This document shows, one piece after another, positions 12,191 through 24,049 of a DNA stretch of 64,000 nucleotides (positions are counted from its first letter, which is position 1; each line of letters starts with the position of its first letter). The stretch is from Cephalopachus bancanus (taxonomy: Eukaryota; Chordata; Mammalia; Primates; Tarsiidae), in the NCBI GenBank assembly GCA_027257055.1, contig JAPVLO010000133.1, positions 5,952,001-6,016,000 of the forward strand, read 5' to 3'. A program made the position numbers and the translations under genes. The notes under the pieces are model-generated. The model saw only the letters and a program-made list of their open reading frames with translations, ran no database searches and was not told the DNA's origin.

Positions 12191-12220
12191 CCCTGTCAGT
12201 CACAATGAGGGCTGACAGGG
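12191..12220. other. 9-bp-arm hairpin
   Basis: CCCTGTCAG, 12-base loop, CTGACAGGG: a perfect stem. CTGTCAGTTCCCATTG follows at 12223 as a near repeat of the arm and loop. Confidence 0.6.
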
Positions 12221-12412
12221 AGCTGTCAGTTCCCATTGTCAGTCTCACAAGAGTGCAAGGATTGTGCTGCGCGTAGCCTCAGCCCAGCAGTCGGCAGGCC
12301 TCTCCAGCCTGAATGGTCCTGAGGCCCCAGCAAGACAGACGAAGGAAATGGAAACAATGGCGGGACTGTCTCCCTGGGCATAATTTGGGCATTTCAGAGA
12401 GAGAGCATCAGT

Positions 12413-12431
12413 TACCCTGAACGTCAGGGTA
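12413..12431. other. 19-bp near-palindrome
   Basis: TACCCTGA-ACG-TCAGGGTA: 8-bp perfect arms around 3 bases. No protein site is confidently assigned. Confidence 0.6.
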
Positions 12432-12750
12432 GAAGGATTGATGGAGACACGCCTGTCTTCTTAGCCCTCCCAACAGTTGCCATCCACACCTGTCATTCTC
12501 TTAAAGGAAATGACAGAGTAGTTGTCTTATGAACACTATCCTGAACCTCTTCAGCTAAATTGTGGGTAATGGTTTTGTGATGTTGACTTTTAACCCCAGG
12601 GATTATATTGTCACTGTAGACCGTATGCTGAGACTCACACCATGCATGCCAGAATTTAAAGTCATAGCACTGCCTCAGATCACAGATGGAGAAGGCCCGT
12701 GGCAGACAGCCCACATACCATCCTTGGACAAGAAATGCTTACTTTTCTTT

Positions 12751-13037
12751 TTCTTTTTTTTTTTTTGAATTGGAGTCTCACTCTGTCGCCCAGACTGGAG
12801 CGCAGTGGCCGCTCCCGGCCACCGCAGCCTTGACCTGCTGGGCTCCGGCGATCCTTCCGCCTCAGCCTTCCAAGGAGCCAGAATTACAGGCATGAGCTAC
12901 CATGCCCAGCTGATTTTTTGATTTATTGTAGAAATGAGGTCTCACTGCCCAGGCGGGTCTCGAACCCGCGGGCTCAGGCAATCCAGTCACCTCAGCCTCC
13001 CAAAGGTGCGGGATTGCAGGCTGAGCCACTGAGCCCG
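12751..13037 (-). mobile_element. strepsirrhine-type Alu with target duplication
   Basis: The target duplication GCTTACTTTTCTT is at 12738-12750 and 13038-13050, exact. The middle reads 'aggtctcactgcccaggcgg', with the internal deletion typical of this subfamily. Confidence 0.95.
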
Positions 13038-13108
13038 GCTTACTTTTCTTAGTCTGTTTAAAAATGCATGTTTTCACCTTATAACGGAAATGTGTGGGAT
13101 TTCTTTAG

Positions 13109-13522
<414 letters not shown>

Positions 13523-13745
13523 CAAGGAGATGTTTTCTATGTGCCAGAATGTGCAGATTATTAATTATTATTATTATTATCTGTAAACAAAGTGCTTCCT
13601 TCACCTACTTTAGCCAGTCAGGAGGCAATTGCTTCAAAGCTGACACTTAGCTGGTGCTCCTGGCAATGCCCACCTTCTGTGAGTTGAGCTATTTCCTCTT
13701 TGGGTGCCTGGGAGGCTCCCAGGGATGTGAGAGGGCTTGACTCAC

Positions 13746-13892
13746 CGTGTGTGCTGCCGCCGACAAGGGTGTCCGCTGCACTGGTGTCCTCCGATGACTG
13801 CGATTGTCCCAGAGGACGATCTGGCCTGAGTAAGTCCCACCAACCACCAGGTTGGGATGGAAGCGCGCGAAGCAGACCGACATCACAGAGGA
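13746..13892 (-). CDS. DYNC1I1: DYNC1I1 exon: second WD40 blade
   Basis: 147 bases, 49 codons, phase 0 at both ends. The peptide starts [15 protein letters not shown], passes [14 protein letters not shown] with a clear WD dipeptide, and ends TPLSAAAHT. The acceptor is tttccccatag|TCC with a good pyrimidine tract. The donor is ACG|gtgagt. It is separated from the previous exon by the 37.4-kb intron that carries most of the mobile elements in the window. An AluJ with a TTCC microsatellite lies about 220 bases past the donor. Confidence 0.97.
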
Positions 13893-14132
13893 CTATGGGG
13901 AAAGGAGAGGGGGTGTCGTGAGATGGTGGCAGAGGCTCCTTCCTGGAGAGGATTCAGGTGCTACACAACTCAACCCACCCTGGAAACCGCAAGGTATCTG
14001 AGAGCTCAGAGGACTGTGACGTCCACACTAGGAGGAAACTATGGACATAGAGGCTGGCCACATGCTACCCCTTAAATCTGAAATTTGAAGTTCTAGTCAT
14101 GTCACCAAATAGGCAGGCATAAAACCTATGTA

Positions 14133-14640
14133 CAAGGGCAGACCCAGAAAACTGGAATTATCTTTCAGAGGATGGGCCCCTTGTAGTACACTCAGAATGT
14201 GTTCCCCTGGATCAAACAGTCAGCCAAAGGGTTTGTCTGGAAGTTTTGAGACAGTTGCGTCACAATTTACAGAAGAAATGTCCCAAGTTGTGGCAAACAG
14301 GTGACTGGTTCTTCCACCATGACAACACACCTGCCCATACCACATTGTGCTCAGCAGTTTTTGACCAAACATGACATAGCCCCTGTGTTCCATCCTCTCA
14401 ATTCACCCGATCTCACCCCAAGTGACTTTTTTTTGTTTCCCTGGATGAAAAAGTGTGGAAGAGGTGAAACAAAAAATGACAGAAGCACTCAAAGGCATCA
14501 AAATGGATGAGTTCAAACACTGTTTTGAGTAGTGAAAAAAGCATCTCGGTAGGTGTATTGCATCAAACAGAGAGAACTTTGAGGGTGCCTAAAGTTTAAA
14601 CATGCAAGAATAAACACACAATTTGTTACAGGGTCCCCTG
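14133..14640 (+). mobile_element. mariner element, internally deleted, copy 1
   Basis: TA target sites flank CAAGGGCAGACCC at the left end and the complementary GGGTCCCCTG at the right end. Remains of the transposase are visible: LEVLRQLRHNL, DWFFHHDNTPAH (first Asp region of the DDD catalytic set) and SPDLTPSDFFLFP (second), then a degraded C-terminus. The first half of the gene is missing and stops and frameshifts are present, so it is dead. This copy has a different deletion from copies 2-4. Confidence 0.9.
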
Positions 14641-17600
14641 TACCTCTTTGTTTCGTGGTCTGTGACGCATGTGTGTGAACATTTCCCATTTACTGACTGA
14701 AGTGGCAATGGCACTAATATTACTTCTCCCCCAACACCTTTCTGAAGCAGTTCTTTACTTGGAGGGTGCAGCCGCACCCAGTAATACTCGACAGTGCTGG
14801 TCAAGTGAGTTAATTCAAGAACTTCAAGGGCTCTAAGACGGGCTTACTGTAGATGTCCAGGAAGCACACTGAGCCCAGACTAATCCCAGGCTCCTCTCTG
14901 GGTCCCCTCCTGTGGGCATGCTCCCTAAACTTGATCCTGCCACTTCACATAATTCTCACTATTATTCTTTGCCTATTTTAACAAGCAGCCCGAGGTGGCT
15001 TTCAGGCCAACTCAGCTGAGGTCTGCCCTAGTCTGTCACAAGTCTACCGGGCACTATGTTTTGCAGGAACTGACTGAGCTGAGACTGAACCACGATGTCC
15101 CTAAGATAAGACACGTTCCTATTCCACATCCATAAGCGAAAGCAATTATTTCTGATAAGGACGTCTCATTCCTTCAGTCTAATTCAAGGGCCAGTCACTG
15201 AGAACTTACTATGTGTCAGAAAGGCATTGTACTAGGGGTGGGGAGTAAAAAGCATGCTTGTGCTCTAGGAAAGGAAACAGAAAATCCTGGATGTAGATGA
15301 CTGCAGCTGTCTTGTCCACATGCTGTCTTTGAGGGAAACTGAACATATGCCCTCTGCATGGACACCGCCATGTGGGTAGGCACACGCCACGGAGAATGGT
15401 TTGTAAGGTGGGCTTTCCTTCCCATGGACTTGGCATTCTTGTGTAGTGCGCAGATCGCACACCCAAGCAGCAGCCTCGAATGTGACACACACTAGGATTA
15501 AGTCACAGGAACGCGTGGGTATGGGGAGAGGGATGATGGAAGGAGATTTATTTTAGTTAAGGGAGCAGGAAGGGAGCTGGAAAAAGTGGGATGACTAGGA
15601 AGACCCTGTGGGAGGGGACGTGTCACTCTTTGAAGTATGGGTGGAACATGTAGCGAGAGGAAAGAGGAAACAGGCTTTCCTGAAAGACAGAGGCTGCAAG
15701 GCAGAGGCTGGGGAGTAACTGTTGTCTTCTGAGGCTGTGAAGGAGCTTGCATGGAAGAAGCAGGTAGCAGGAAATGCAGCCAGGAGTTCGCCTGGACTGG
15801 ACAGGGTGAGACCTTGAAGGGCATTTTTTGGCATTTTTTCTGTGGGCACGGAAGAGGATCAAAGATGGTAACTAATAAGCCAACAAAGTAGTGACTGAAA
15901 ACAAATTCTAACCTATTTTTGACTGGTCAACTAAGCATCCATGTCTTTAAAAACCAGTCTGCTGTCAGCCTGGGGCTTCCTCATCAGAAACAGCCTCCGA
16001 CACCGAGGGAGGGTCAGGAACGCAGACTATTTCCCAGTATCAGGCCTTCCTGCTCGGAGTGATTTTCAGTTCCAATGTCTTGAACTCAATTCAATGGAGA
16101 GTGCTTTCCTGCCCCAATCTGGTTTTCATGAAGTTCAAGAATAACTCTCAATAACTACGCTCAAGTAAAGAAGAAGAAAACGATGCTGGCCAGCTTCTTG
16201 TTTTACACATCCCGCAGAAGCGAGTTTTGGTTTTCAACTGATGAAATTCTTATGTCTTGGAGCTATGTTGGAAACATTTTTTTAAAGCTTCAGAAAGACT
16301 TAAAATTATCCAAGTGGTATCAACAATTGAATTGACCAAAGCTCAAATCAATATGGATAAAGAAATGTCATTCAATTAAAAAATCCAGGATCCAATCCCT
16401 TGATTGCTTTCACATTTCAGTTAAATCCCAGCAAAAACCCCCTCCAAACCTTGCATGGTCTGTTGAGTGACTAAACCAGAGAAAGACAGTGGAGGTGTTT
16501 CTACCAAACTGAAACACATCGCTGGCAATGAACTAGACTCCAGCCTCACAGGACGAGAATGCTAATACCCACTGTTCAACACTTCACTTGTTCATTCATT
16601 CATTCATCCCTCAGCGCCAACTAAGGATTACTAAGCCACTTCAAAAATTTCAAATGTCATAGAAGCCATTTCCATCTTGAGTTCAGAATTCTGTTTAAAT
16701 TTCTTAAAAGTCAAACGCTCGCTAAAAAAGAGCCAGTACACCTTGGAGCACCAGAGTTGTACCAGAATCTACTTTGTTTTGCGGCAAACACATTTTTACA
16801 TTATCTCCATGAGGAAGGAGAGTAGACATACTTCTTTTCATTTTATATTTGGAAGATGAGGAACAGTTCTGTCAATTTCACTTATCTTTTAAGATCAACA
16901 TAAGAATTACATATGGACTATGTATGACATGGTGTGTATCTTTATATGTGTGCATGTATTCATGGGTCCATTCTGCTTTCAGCACAGATCTCTAGGGCAC
17001 ACCACAGCAGACACCATCGTTTCTGTGGAAATACCGAGGCAGGAAGGTCTCAGGCCCCTAGATGTGGACTTCAGCATTCACGGGAATGTTTGTATGTATC
17101 CTGAAGTCTGATGGAATGGTGGCAAATGTTTGGCTGACTGACTGACTTTTTTATTTTCACCCACATGTTTAGGTACTTAGATATGGGAACAGTTCTCCAG
17201 CTATGATTCAGACACCGAGAGCTCCTCTTCTTATGTGGAAAGTCTGCCTCAACCACCCTCAGAGCAAAAGTTTTTGGAAATCCCCACCACCTCCCGCTAT
17301 TCCCAAGCTATGGATCTGGTCATGGCTGTGGCTGCTGGTCCCCACGGAATTTACTGAGTCTGTAAAATGAACAAATGGTGGTATCACCCTGCCAGTTTCA
17401 TCTGTTTGGGAAAAGTAAAAAAGCATTTCAAAAAAATAGGTTGACACTGGTTTTATGCTGTTCTCATATTTAACAGTACATTTTTCTGGAGACAGAGTCT
17501 ATGAAAAACATGATTGATGGTACTAATGTTCTTAAAAATTTTATCACTTTCCTAAGCATTTGAAATGTGATATTAGTTATAATAAAGTGTTATAATAAAG

Positions 17601-17755
17601 CATTATTAAACTCTAATTAATAAAATTTAGACAAACAAAATTCACTGGAAACAAGAAGCTTCCTTGCCTTGTGGTCCTTGACTCAATAGGAAAACATATG
17701 TGTATAGAAATTTTTGTAGTTTTCACTTTTTACCTATTTTATTCTTTATAATGTT

Positions 17756-18302
17756 AGAGCCTGAAGCATTTTACACAACAGCCATGACCTGGAATCAACC
17801 TAAGTGTCCTTCAACAGATGACTGGATAAAGAAATTGTGCATGCACACAATGGAATACTATGCAGCCACAAAAAAGAATGGAAGGCTATCAGTTGCAAAA
17901 CCATGGCAGGAGATAGAGGACGTGATGTTAGGTGAAATAGACCAGGTACAGAAAGACACATTTCCCACGTTCTCACACATATGTGGGAGCTAGAACTTAA
18001 AGCGATGGAACTCGTGAAGACAGAGAGTAGAATGATGGTCACCAAAGGCAGGGAGAGTAGAAGAGAGGAGTGGATGGATGCAATGGATAATGGGTGAAAA
18101 AACACAGTCAGATAGTCCAAGGTCTAGTATTTTTTTTTTTTTTTGAAGTTGGGGTCCATTCTGTCCTCCAGGACGGAGTGCAGTGGCACAATCATGGCTC
18201 ACTGCATCCCACACAAAGAAATGATAAAAGCTTGAGGTCACAGACACCCCAGTTACCCTGATATGATTATTACACATTCGTGTACCTGTATCAAAACATC
18301 AC
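17756..18302 (+). mobile_element. LINE-1 3' end (old L1M type), interrupted
   Basis: The frame TWNQPKCPSTDDWIKK, then MEYYAATKKN, is the C-terminus of L1 ORF2. The 3' UTR follows ('acaaagaaatgataaaagct', 'catgtactcataaacattta'). A partial Alu is inserted at 18130-18207. Confidence 0.92.
18130..18207 (-). mobile_element. Alu fragment, 5'-truncated
   Basis: T15 then 'gaagttggggtccattctgt' to 'atcatggctcactgcat', inside the L1 3' UTR. Confidence 0.85.
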
Positions 18303-18402
18303 ATGTACTCATAAACATTTAAAAATCTTCATAGTAGTCAAAAAAGACTAGAGCCTCAGAATTATTTTTGAAAATAATGTATTCCCTTGAAAACTTCAAA
18401 TT

Positions 18403-18710
18403 GGCCTGGCTTGATGGCTCAGTCTGTAATCCCAGTGCTTTGGGAAGCCAAGGTGAGTGGATTGCCTGAGCTCGTGGGTTCGAGACCTGCCTGGGCAACT
18501 TGGCGAGACCTCATCTCTACAATAAATAAAAAAATAGCCAGGCGTGGTAGCACGCGCCTGTAGTTCCAGCTACGTGGAAGACTGAGGTGGAAGGATCGCC
18601 AGAGCCCAGCAGGTGGAGGCTGCGGTGGCAGGGAGCAGCCAGTGCTTTCCAGTCTGGGTGATAGAGTGAGACTCCAACTCAAAAAAAAAAAAAAAGAAAA
18701 GAAAAGAAAA
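18403..18710 (+). mobile_element. strepsirrhine-type Alu
   Basis: It begins GGCCTGGCTTGATGGCTCAG and has 'ctacaataaataaaaaaata' in the middle. The right arm reads 'aggctgcggtggcagggagc'. The tail is A15 followed by (GAAAA)n. It is antisense to DYNC1I1. Confidence 0.93.
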
Positions 18711-19940
18711 TCAAGCAGTTTACATATATAAAAAATATTTACCAAGTTTCTGGGAACTTTTGGACAGTGTTAACTGTGTAATCCCAGTAAGCGTTTCTTG
18801 CACTTGAATTTTGTCTTCCCAAGACTAGTGATTCCATGGACACGACCATGCTGTTGGTCAGATCAGGGGCCCAGAAACACGATGCACTTGATGTAAAACG
18901 TGTGAGACTGACTATATTCCCAGACGTGTGACACGGAGACAGCGTGACACAAGGACAGGCATCACGTTCTGATTATGGGCACAATATGGTTCCCCCAAAT
19001 CAGGACCAGCACAGTGGGAGACTGTGCTTTGAGGACCGAGCTATCACTACTGACATCTCATGTTTTCAGCAGATTCATTAACCTGGAGGCTCTTAAGGAA
19101 ATGGTTTATTTTGTAATCCTGAGCAGACGCCCAGTAACCCGCCTTCCCTGCAAGGAGGCCTCCTCTCTATCCACAGTGCCACGTGTTCGCTCGTGCATGG
19201 CCTGACCCCCTGAGCAGGGCTGATGGCCTCATCATGGGTTCGAGAGTCAGCAGTTTATTTCACCAGGATCAGAGGGAGTTCCACAGAGACCGGGGATGGG
19301 GACTCCCTCCAACGTCACCTTGGCTTGCCCTACACTGCTGCCTACAGTTCAGCACAGTCAGAGCCCCCTGGCAACTGTGGGGGCTGTTTCCTATTTGGCA
19401 GAGCTAATCCAGGCCAGTCCAATGATGAGACTTCCCTGAACGAGGAGCCAGGGCCCAGAGTGAACAGCCTTGGGTCACTCCTAACTGAGTCACTTGCTCC
19501 GGGCTCACATTCCACCTGGCTGCATGTCCTTCTTGCCTATGGCCCTCTGCCCAGTGCCCAGATACCGTGACTGGGTGGGAGGGATGGGGTTCCTGAGCTC
19601 CAAAGCATCTCTTCTTTCAAGCGCCATGTCTTCGGGGGAGAGGCTGGCCTGGGGAGGCAGGGTAATATTGTTGCCATATGCTGTGCAATGGCAGCTGAGA
19701 GCAAATGCTTGTCTGCTGGGGGGCAGCAGGGCAGATGGATCAGAGGCTTCTGGCTCCTGGTGGACAGGTAGATACCCCTGCCAATGCCCAGGAAGCCCAC
19801 AAAGACAGGTCACACACACTATGGGAGAATGCTGCTGTTAAAAGCCCTAAATCCCTCTCCAGTGAGGTCCCAGCACAGGCATGGGTTGTGAGGAGGGCAG
19901 GAGGGGGCGAGCCATGCCAGAGAGCCGGTCCCTTGCTATA

Positions 19941-21346
19941 CAAGAAGGGACCCCAAAAAACCCCGGAATTATCTTTGGAGGGTGGGCTCTTGTAGTATAG
20001 GCTTCTTCGCTAGGTAAGTGTTCTAGGAACCCATCGGCATCAGTGGACTAGCTAGTATTGTTGGGATAGGCTGTGTCCAGCTTCAGTGAGGTTTTTTGAG
20101 ATTCTTTCAATGCATTTCCTCATTTCTTTTTTTTTTTTAGTTTGATTCAAAAAACTAAAGATTTTATTTTATTTTATTTTTAATTTTAAAGATGTGGGGT
20201 ACAATTCAGGGTTAGGGTTAGGTATACAAATTTTCATTATGCAGGTATCCTTGTTGATAAGGTATGCCTCTCCTCCCCCAGCAGATGACCACTACTGCCA
20301 ATCCTTTTCTTCTGGTATTATGATAATTGTTCAAGGTCCATTTATGAGTGAGAACATGTGATACTCAGTTCTTTGTTTCTGTGATAGATCACTCAGTATT
20401 ATAGACTCTAAGTCCATCCAAGTTGCTGTGAAGTTCATAATTTTGTCCTTCTTTATGGCTGCGTAATATTCTATCATGCAAATGTACCACATTTCTTTTA
20501 TCCAGTCCTCTTTTGATGGGCAGCACGGTTGATTCCATGTTTCGCTATTGTGAATAATGCAGGAAATAAACATATGTGCAGGTATCTTTTTCATAGAGTG
20601 ATTTGAGTTCCTCTGGGTGTATTCCCAGTAGGGAGATTGCAGGGTCATATGGAAAGTCGATTTTTAGACCTTTTAGGAATCACCACACTGTTTTCCACAG
20701 AGGTTGTACTAGTTTATACTCCTACCAACAGTGTAGAAGTGGTCCCTTTACCCCACATCCTCTCCAGCATCTGTTGTTTTTTTGAGTTATTGATGATGGC
20801 CATCCTGACTGGAGTTAGATGGTATGTCAGTGTGGTTTTAATCTGCATTTTTTTGATGACTAGTGAGGCTGAGCATTTTTTCATGTATCTGTTGGCTGCT
20901 TGTATGTCTTCTCTTGAGAAGTGTCTATTCATATTTTTTGCCCACTTTGTAATGGGGCTGTTTGTCTGTTTTCTTTACAGCACATTTGAGTTCCTTAAGA
21001 GCACATCTGCCCACACCATGCTGTGCTGAGTGTTCACCAGTTTTTGACAAAAAATGACATCAGCCTGTGCCTCACCCTCCCTATTCACCCAATCTCACCC
21101 TGAGCTAACTTTTTTTGTTTCCCTGGATGAAAAAATCCTCAAAGGGAAATGTTTTGCAGATGTGGAAGAGGTGAAACAAAAAACAGCTGAAGCACTAAAA
21201 GGCATCAAATGGACAAGTTCAAAAACTGTTCTGAGCAGTGAAAAAAAATCTAGATGGGTGTGGTAAATCAAACGGAGAGTGCAAACATGTAAGATAAATA
21301 CAGAATTTTTTAATAAATAAATTCCTGGTTTTGGGGGTCCCCCTTG
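19941..21346 (+). mobile_element. mariner element, copy 2, split by a LINE-1
   Basis: TA flanks. The left end CAAGAAGGGACCCCAAAAAA pairs with a right end that reads TTTTGGGGGTCCCCCTTG. The left piece is 19941 to about 20126. The right piece, about 20999-21346, carries the transposase tail (DVEEVKQKTAEALKGIK). Without the LINE-1 it would be about 530 bases. It shares its internal deletion with copies 3 and 4. Confidence 0.9.
20127..20998 (-). mobile_element. young LINE-1, 5'-truncated, inside mariner
   Basis: T-rich tail at 20127, 3' UTR word 'gatgtggggtacaattcagg', then the antisense ORF2 C-terminus ([40 protein letters not shown]). Compared with mariner copy 3, about 17 bases of target are missing and no target duplication is seen, so this insertion deleted DNA. 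Confidence 0.93.
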
Positions 21347-21558
21347 TAACTGAGGAGAAGAGGTAGGATCTTCTTTCCTTTAAAACTCTCCCTTCCTCTC
21401 ACTGTCTTGTCCTAGGTGTATAGGCTATTCTTCTCAACTCTAAGGAACCATCTACCAGAAGTTACCACATCAGTAGGGGGATGCCCAGGAGCAAAGACTG
21501 TGTTAGCTTAACTGCTACTTCTTGACTCAGTTTGTACGAAGTAATAAAAACAGCTGGC

Positions 21559-21559
<1 letters not shown>

Positions 21560-21607
<48 letters not shown>
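21560..21607. repeat. (TG)n microsatellite
   Basis: About 24 TG units replacing the tail of the adjoining Alu. Confidence 0.97.
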
Positions 21608-21894
<287 letters not shown>

Positions 21895-22057
21895 TGACTT
21901 TCCAAAGATTAGAAACCAATTCTCCCGATGTGCTTTCTCGGAATTCCTTGGAATTTTCATGCCTTTCAGTACTGAAACTATGGCATGTGCCTAGTCCTGG
22001 ATTGTGCACTGAGAATCAGAAGGTAGTGTGAAATGCCACTTCACACCATGAAGACAG

Positions 22058-22059
<2 letters not shown>

Positions 22060-22109
<50 letters not shown>
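22060..22109. repeat. (TG)n microsatellite
   Basis: About 24 TG units inside the L1M. Confidence 0.97.
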
Positions 22110-22111
<2 letters not shown>

Positions 22112-22538
22112 AATGGTGATTAAGTGTTGCTGATGGTGTGGAGAAACTGGAACACTCATGTCCACACCGGTGGAAATGTCAAATGGCAGAGCCCCTCTGG
22201 AGGGCAGTCCAGCTGTTTTTCACAAAGTCAAAACAGTTACCAGATGTCCCAGCAACTCCACTCCCAGGTGTGTACCTGAGATAATCAAAAGTACATGTCA
22301 GCACAAAAACTTGTACACTGATATCCGTGGCAGCCTTGTTCATAACAGCCAAAAAGTGGAAGCAACTCAGATGTCCATCATCTGAAGAATGGACAGACAA
22401 GATGTGGCAAATCCACACAGTGGAATATCACCCAGCAATAGCAAGGAACGAAACCCCAGTGCTGTGCCACAGTGAACTCTGAAAACACAATGCTACTGAG
22501 ACAAGGCACAAAAGGTCACACATGTGATTTCATTTATA

Positions 22539-23105
22539 TGGAGGGGAGACAAAAAAAGAATTTATTTATAAAAATTGTGTATTTATTTTTACATATGTAA
22601 ACTTCGGTCACCTTCAAAGTCCTCTCCATTGGATGCAATCCACCTATCGAGATACTTTTTCTACTGCTCAAAACAGTGTTTGAACTTGTCCATTTTGATG
22701 CCTTTTAATGCTTCTGCCATTTTTTGTTTCACCTCTCCAACATCGGTGAAATGTTAACCTTTGACGACTTTTTTCATCCGGGGGAAGACAACAATGTTGC
22801 TCAAGGTGAGATCAGGTGAATAGGGCAGGTAGGGCATGGGGTTCATACCGTTTTTGGTCATAAACTGATGAACACTCAGCATGGTGTGGGCAGGTGTGCT
22901 TATAAATCACCCACAATGAGATGAGCAAATGCATTGAAATAATCTAAAAAAAAAAAATTCACTGATGTTAAATGCAGCTTTTTGCAACAACACCAGTTGG
23001 TCCACTGGTGTCTATGGGTCCCTAGAGCACTTATTTAGCAGAGAAACCTATACTACAAGGGGCCTGCCCTCCACAGATAATTCTGGGGTTTTCTGGCCCC
23101 CCTCA
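22539..23105 (-). mobile_element. mariner element, copy 3, most complete ends
   Basis: TA on both sides within L1M sequence. The ends TGGAGGGGAGACAAAAAAAG and, on the other strand, TGAGGGGGGCCAGAAAACCC are terminal inverted repeats. On the minus strand the transposase tail reads SPDLTLSNIVVFPRMKK, EVKQKMAEALKGIKMDKF, CFEQ and IASNGEDFEGD, with stops. The middle of the gene is absent. Confidence 0.93.
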
Positions 23106-23287
23106 TATAAAATGTCCAGAAGAGGCAAATCTTTAGAGGCATGAGCAGATCACCAGTTGTGTCCTACTGGGTGGAGAGAAGGAGGCATATCTAGTAAGCA
23201 TGGGTTTTTTGGGGGGTTGATAAAAGTGTCCTGGAATTAGATAGTGCTGTCTAACTTAGTAGATATAATGGAAAACTAAAAGTGCAC

Positions 23288-23726
23288 TTTTTAAAATTAT
23301 TATTTATTTATTTTAAAGATGTGCGGTACAATTCAGGAGTACACAAGTGGACATCATGCAGGTAAAGTTTGGGCCTCCCTTTGGTCCCCACATTGCCTGG
23401 TTTGAGATCAGGTACCCTTATTGTATTGTGTTCCCCTGCCCCCACCCCAGAAGTGTCCTGCTACTGACAATCCCTTTCCGCTAGTATTATGGTAAATGTT
23501 CAGGATCTGCTTATGAGTGAGAATATGTGGTACTCTGTTCTTTGTTTCTGTGATAGATCACTGAGTATGATAGGCTCTAAATCCATCCAAGTGGCCGCAA
23601 AGTTCATATGTTTGTCCTTCTTTATGACTCTGTAATATTCTATCATGTATATGTACCACTTTTTTTATCCAGTCCAGTTTTGATGGGCAGCACGATTGGT
23701 TTCATGTGTTTACTATTGTGAATAGT
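23288..23726 (-). mobile_element. young LINE-1 3' end with target duplication
   Basis: Exact duplication TAAAAGTGCAC at 23277-23287 and 23727-23737. The 3' UTR word 'gatgtgcggtacaattcagg' marks the same L1 lineage as the copies at 20127 and 50890. Confidence 0.95.
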
Positions 23727-24049
23727 TAAAAGTGCACGTTGCAAAAGGGTGAACTTAGGGTATGTAAAATGTTCCTTAGTTTTCTAAGAAGTTGATGCAC
23801 AGCATGTTTCTGATCTCATGGAGTTTCCCACATTTCCTGTCTCCAGGAGGACCATCTTGATTCCCTGGACGGCTCTTCCCTCAAGCTGCTTCATTCCTCT
23901 TTCTTCCTTCCTGGGCATCATCTCCAGTTTCTACTCCCTGAAAGGTGCTATGGGAGGACCAACAGACTCAGAGTCCCAGAACTGACTTTCTACTCTGACA
24001 CCGACCAGCTGTGTAACACCTCTAAGCCTTAAGCTGATGGTTGTTTGCT

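Larger units (their letters stand above)
22030..23780 (+). mobile_element. old LINE-1 (L1M) 3' part, host of two later insertions
   Basis: Word order of the L1M ORF2 end and 3' UTR: 'gatggtgtggagaaactgga', 'cacaaaaacttgtacactga', 'catttatatg', 'aatgtccagaagaggcaaat', 'ctggaattagatagtgctgt', 'gcaaaagggtgaacttaggg'. It is broken by a TG repeat (22060-22109), by mariner copy 3 (22539-23105) and by a younger LINE-1 (23288-23726). Confidence 0.9.

Noticed and set aside
20200..20225. Telomere-like GGGTTAGGGTTAGG
   Set aside because: Only two units, inside the 3' UTR of a LINE-1 that reads similarly in its other copies.
20331..20932. Reverse-transcriptase gene fragments as host genes
   Set aside because: They are the C-terminus of LINE-1 ORF2 in a truncated insertion.
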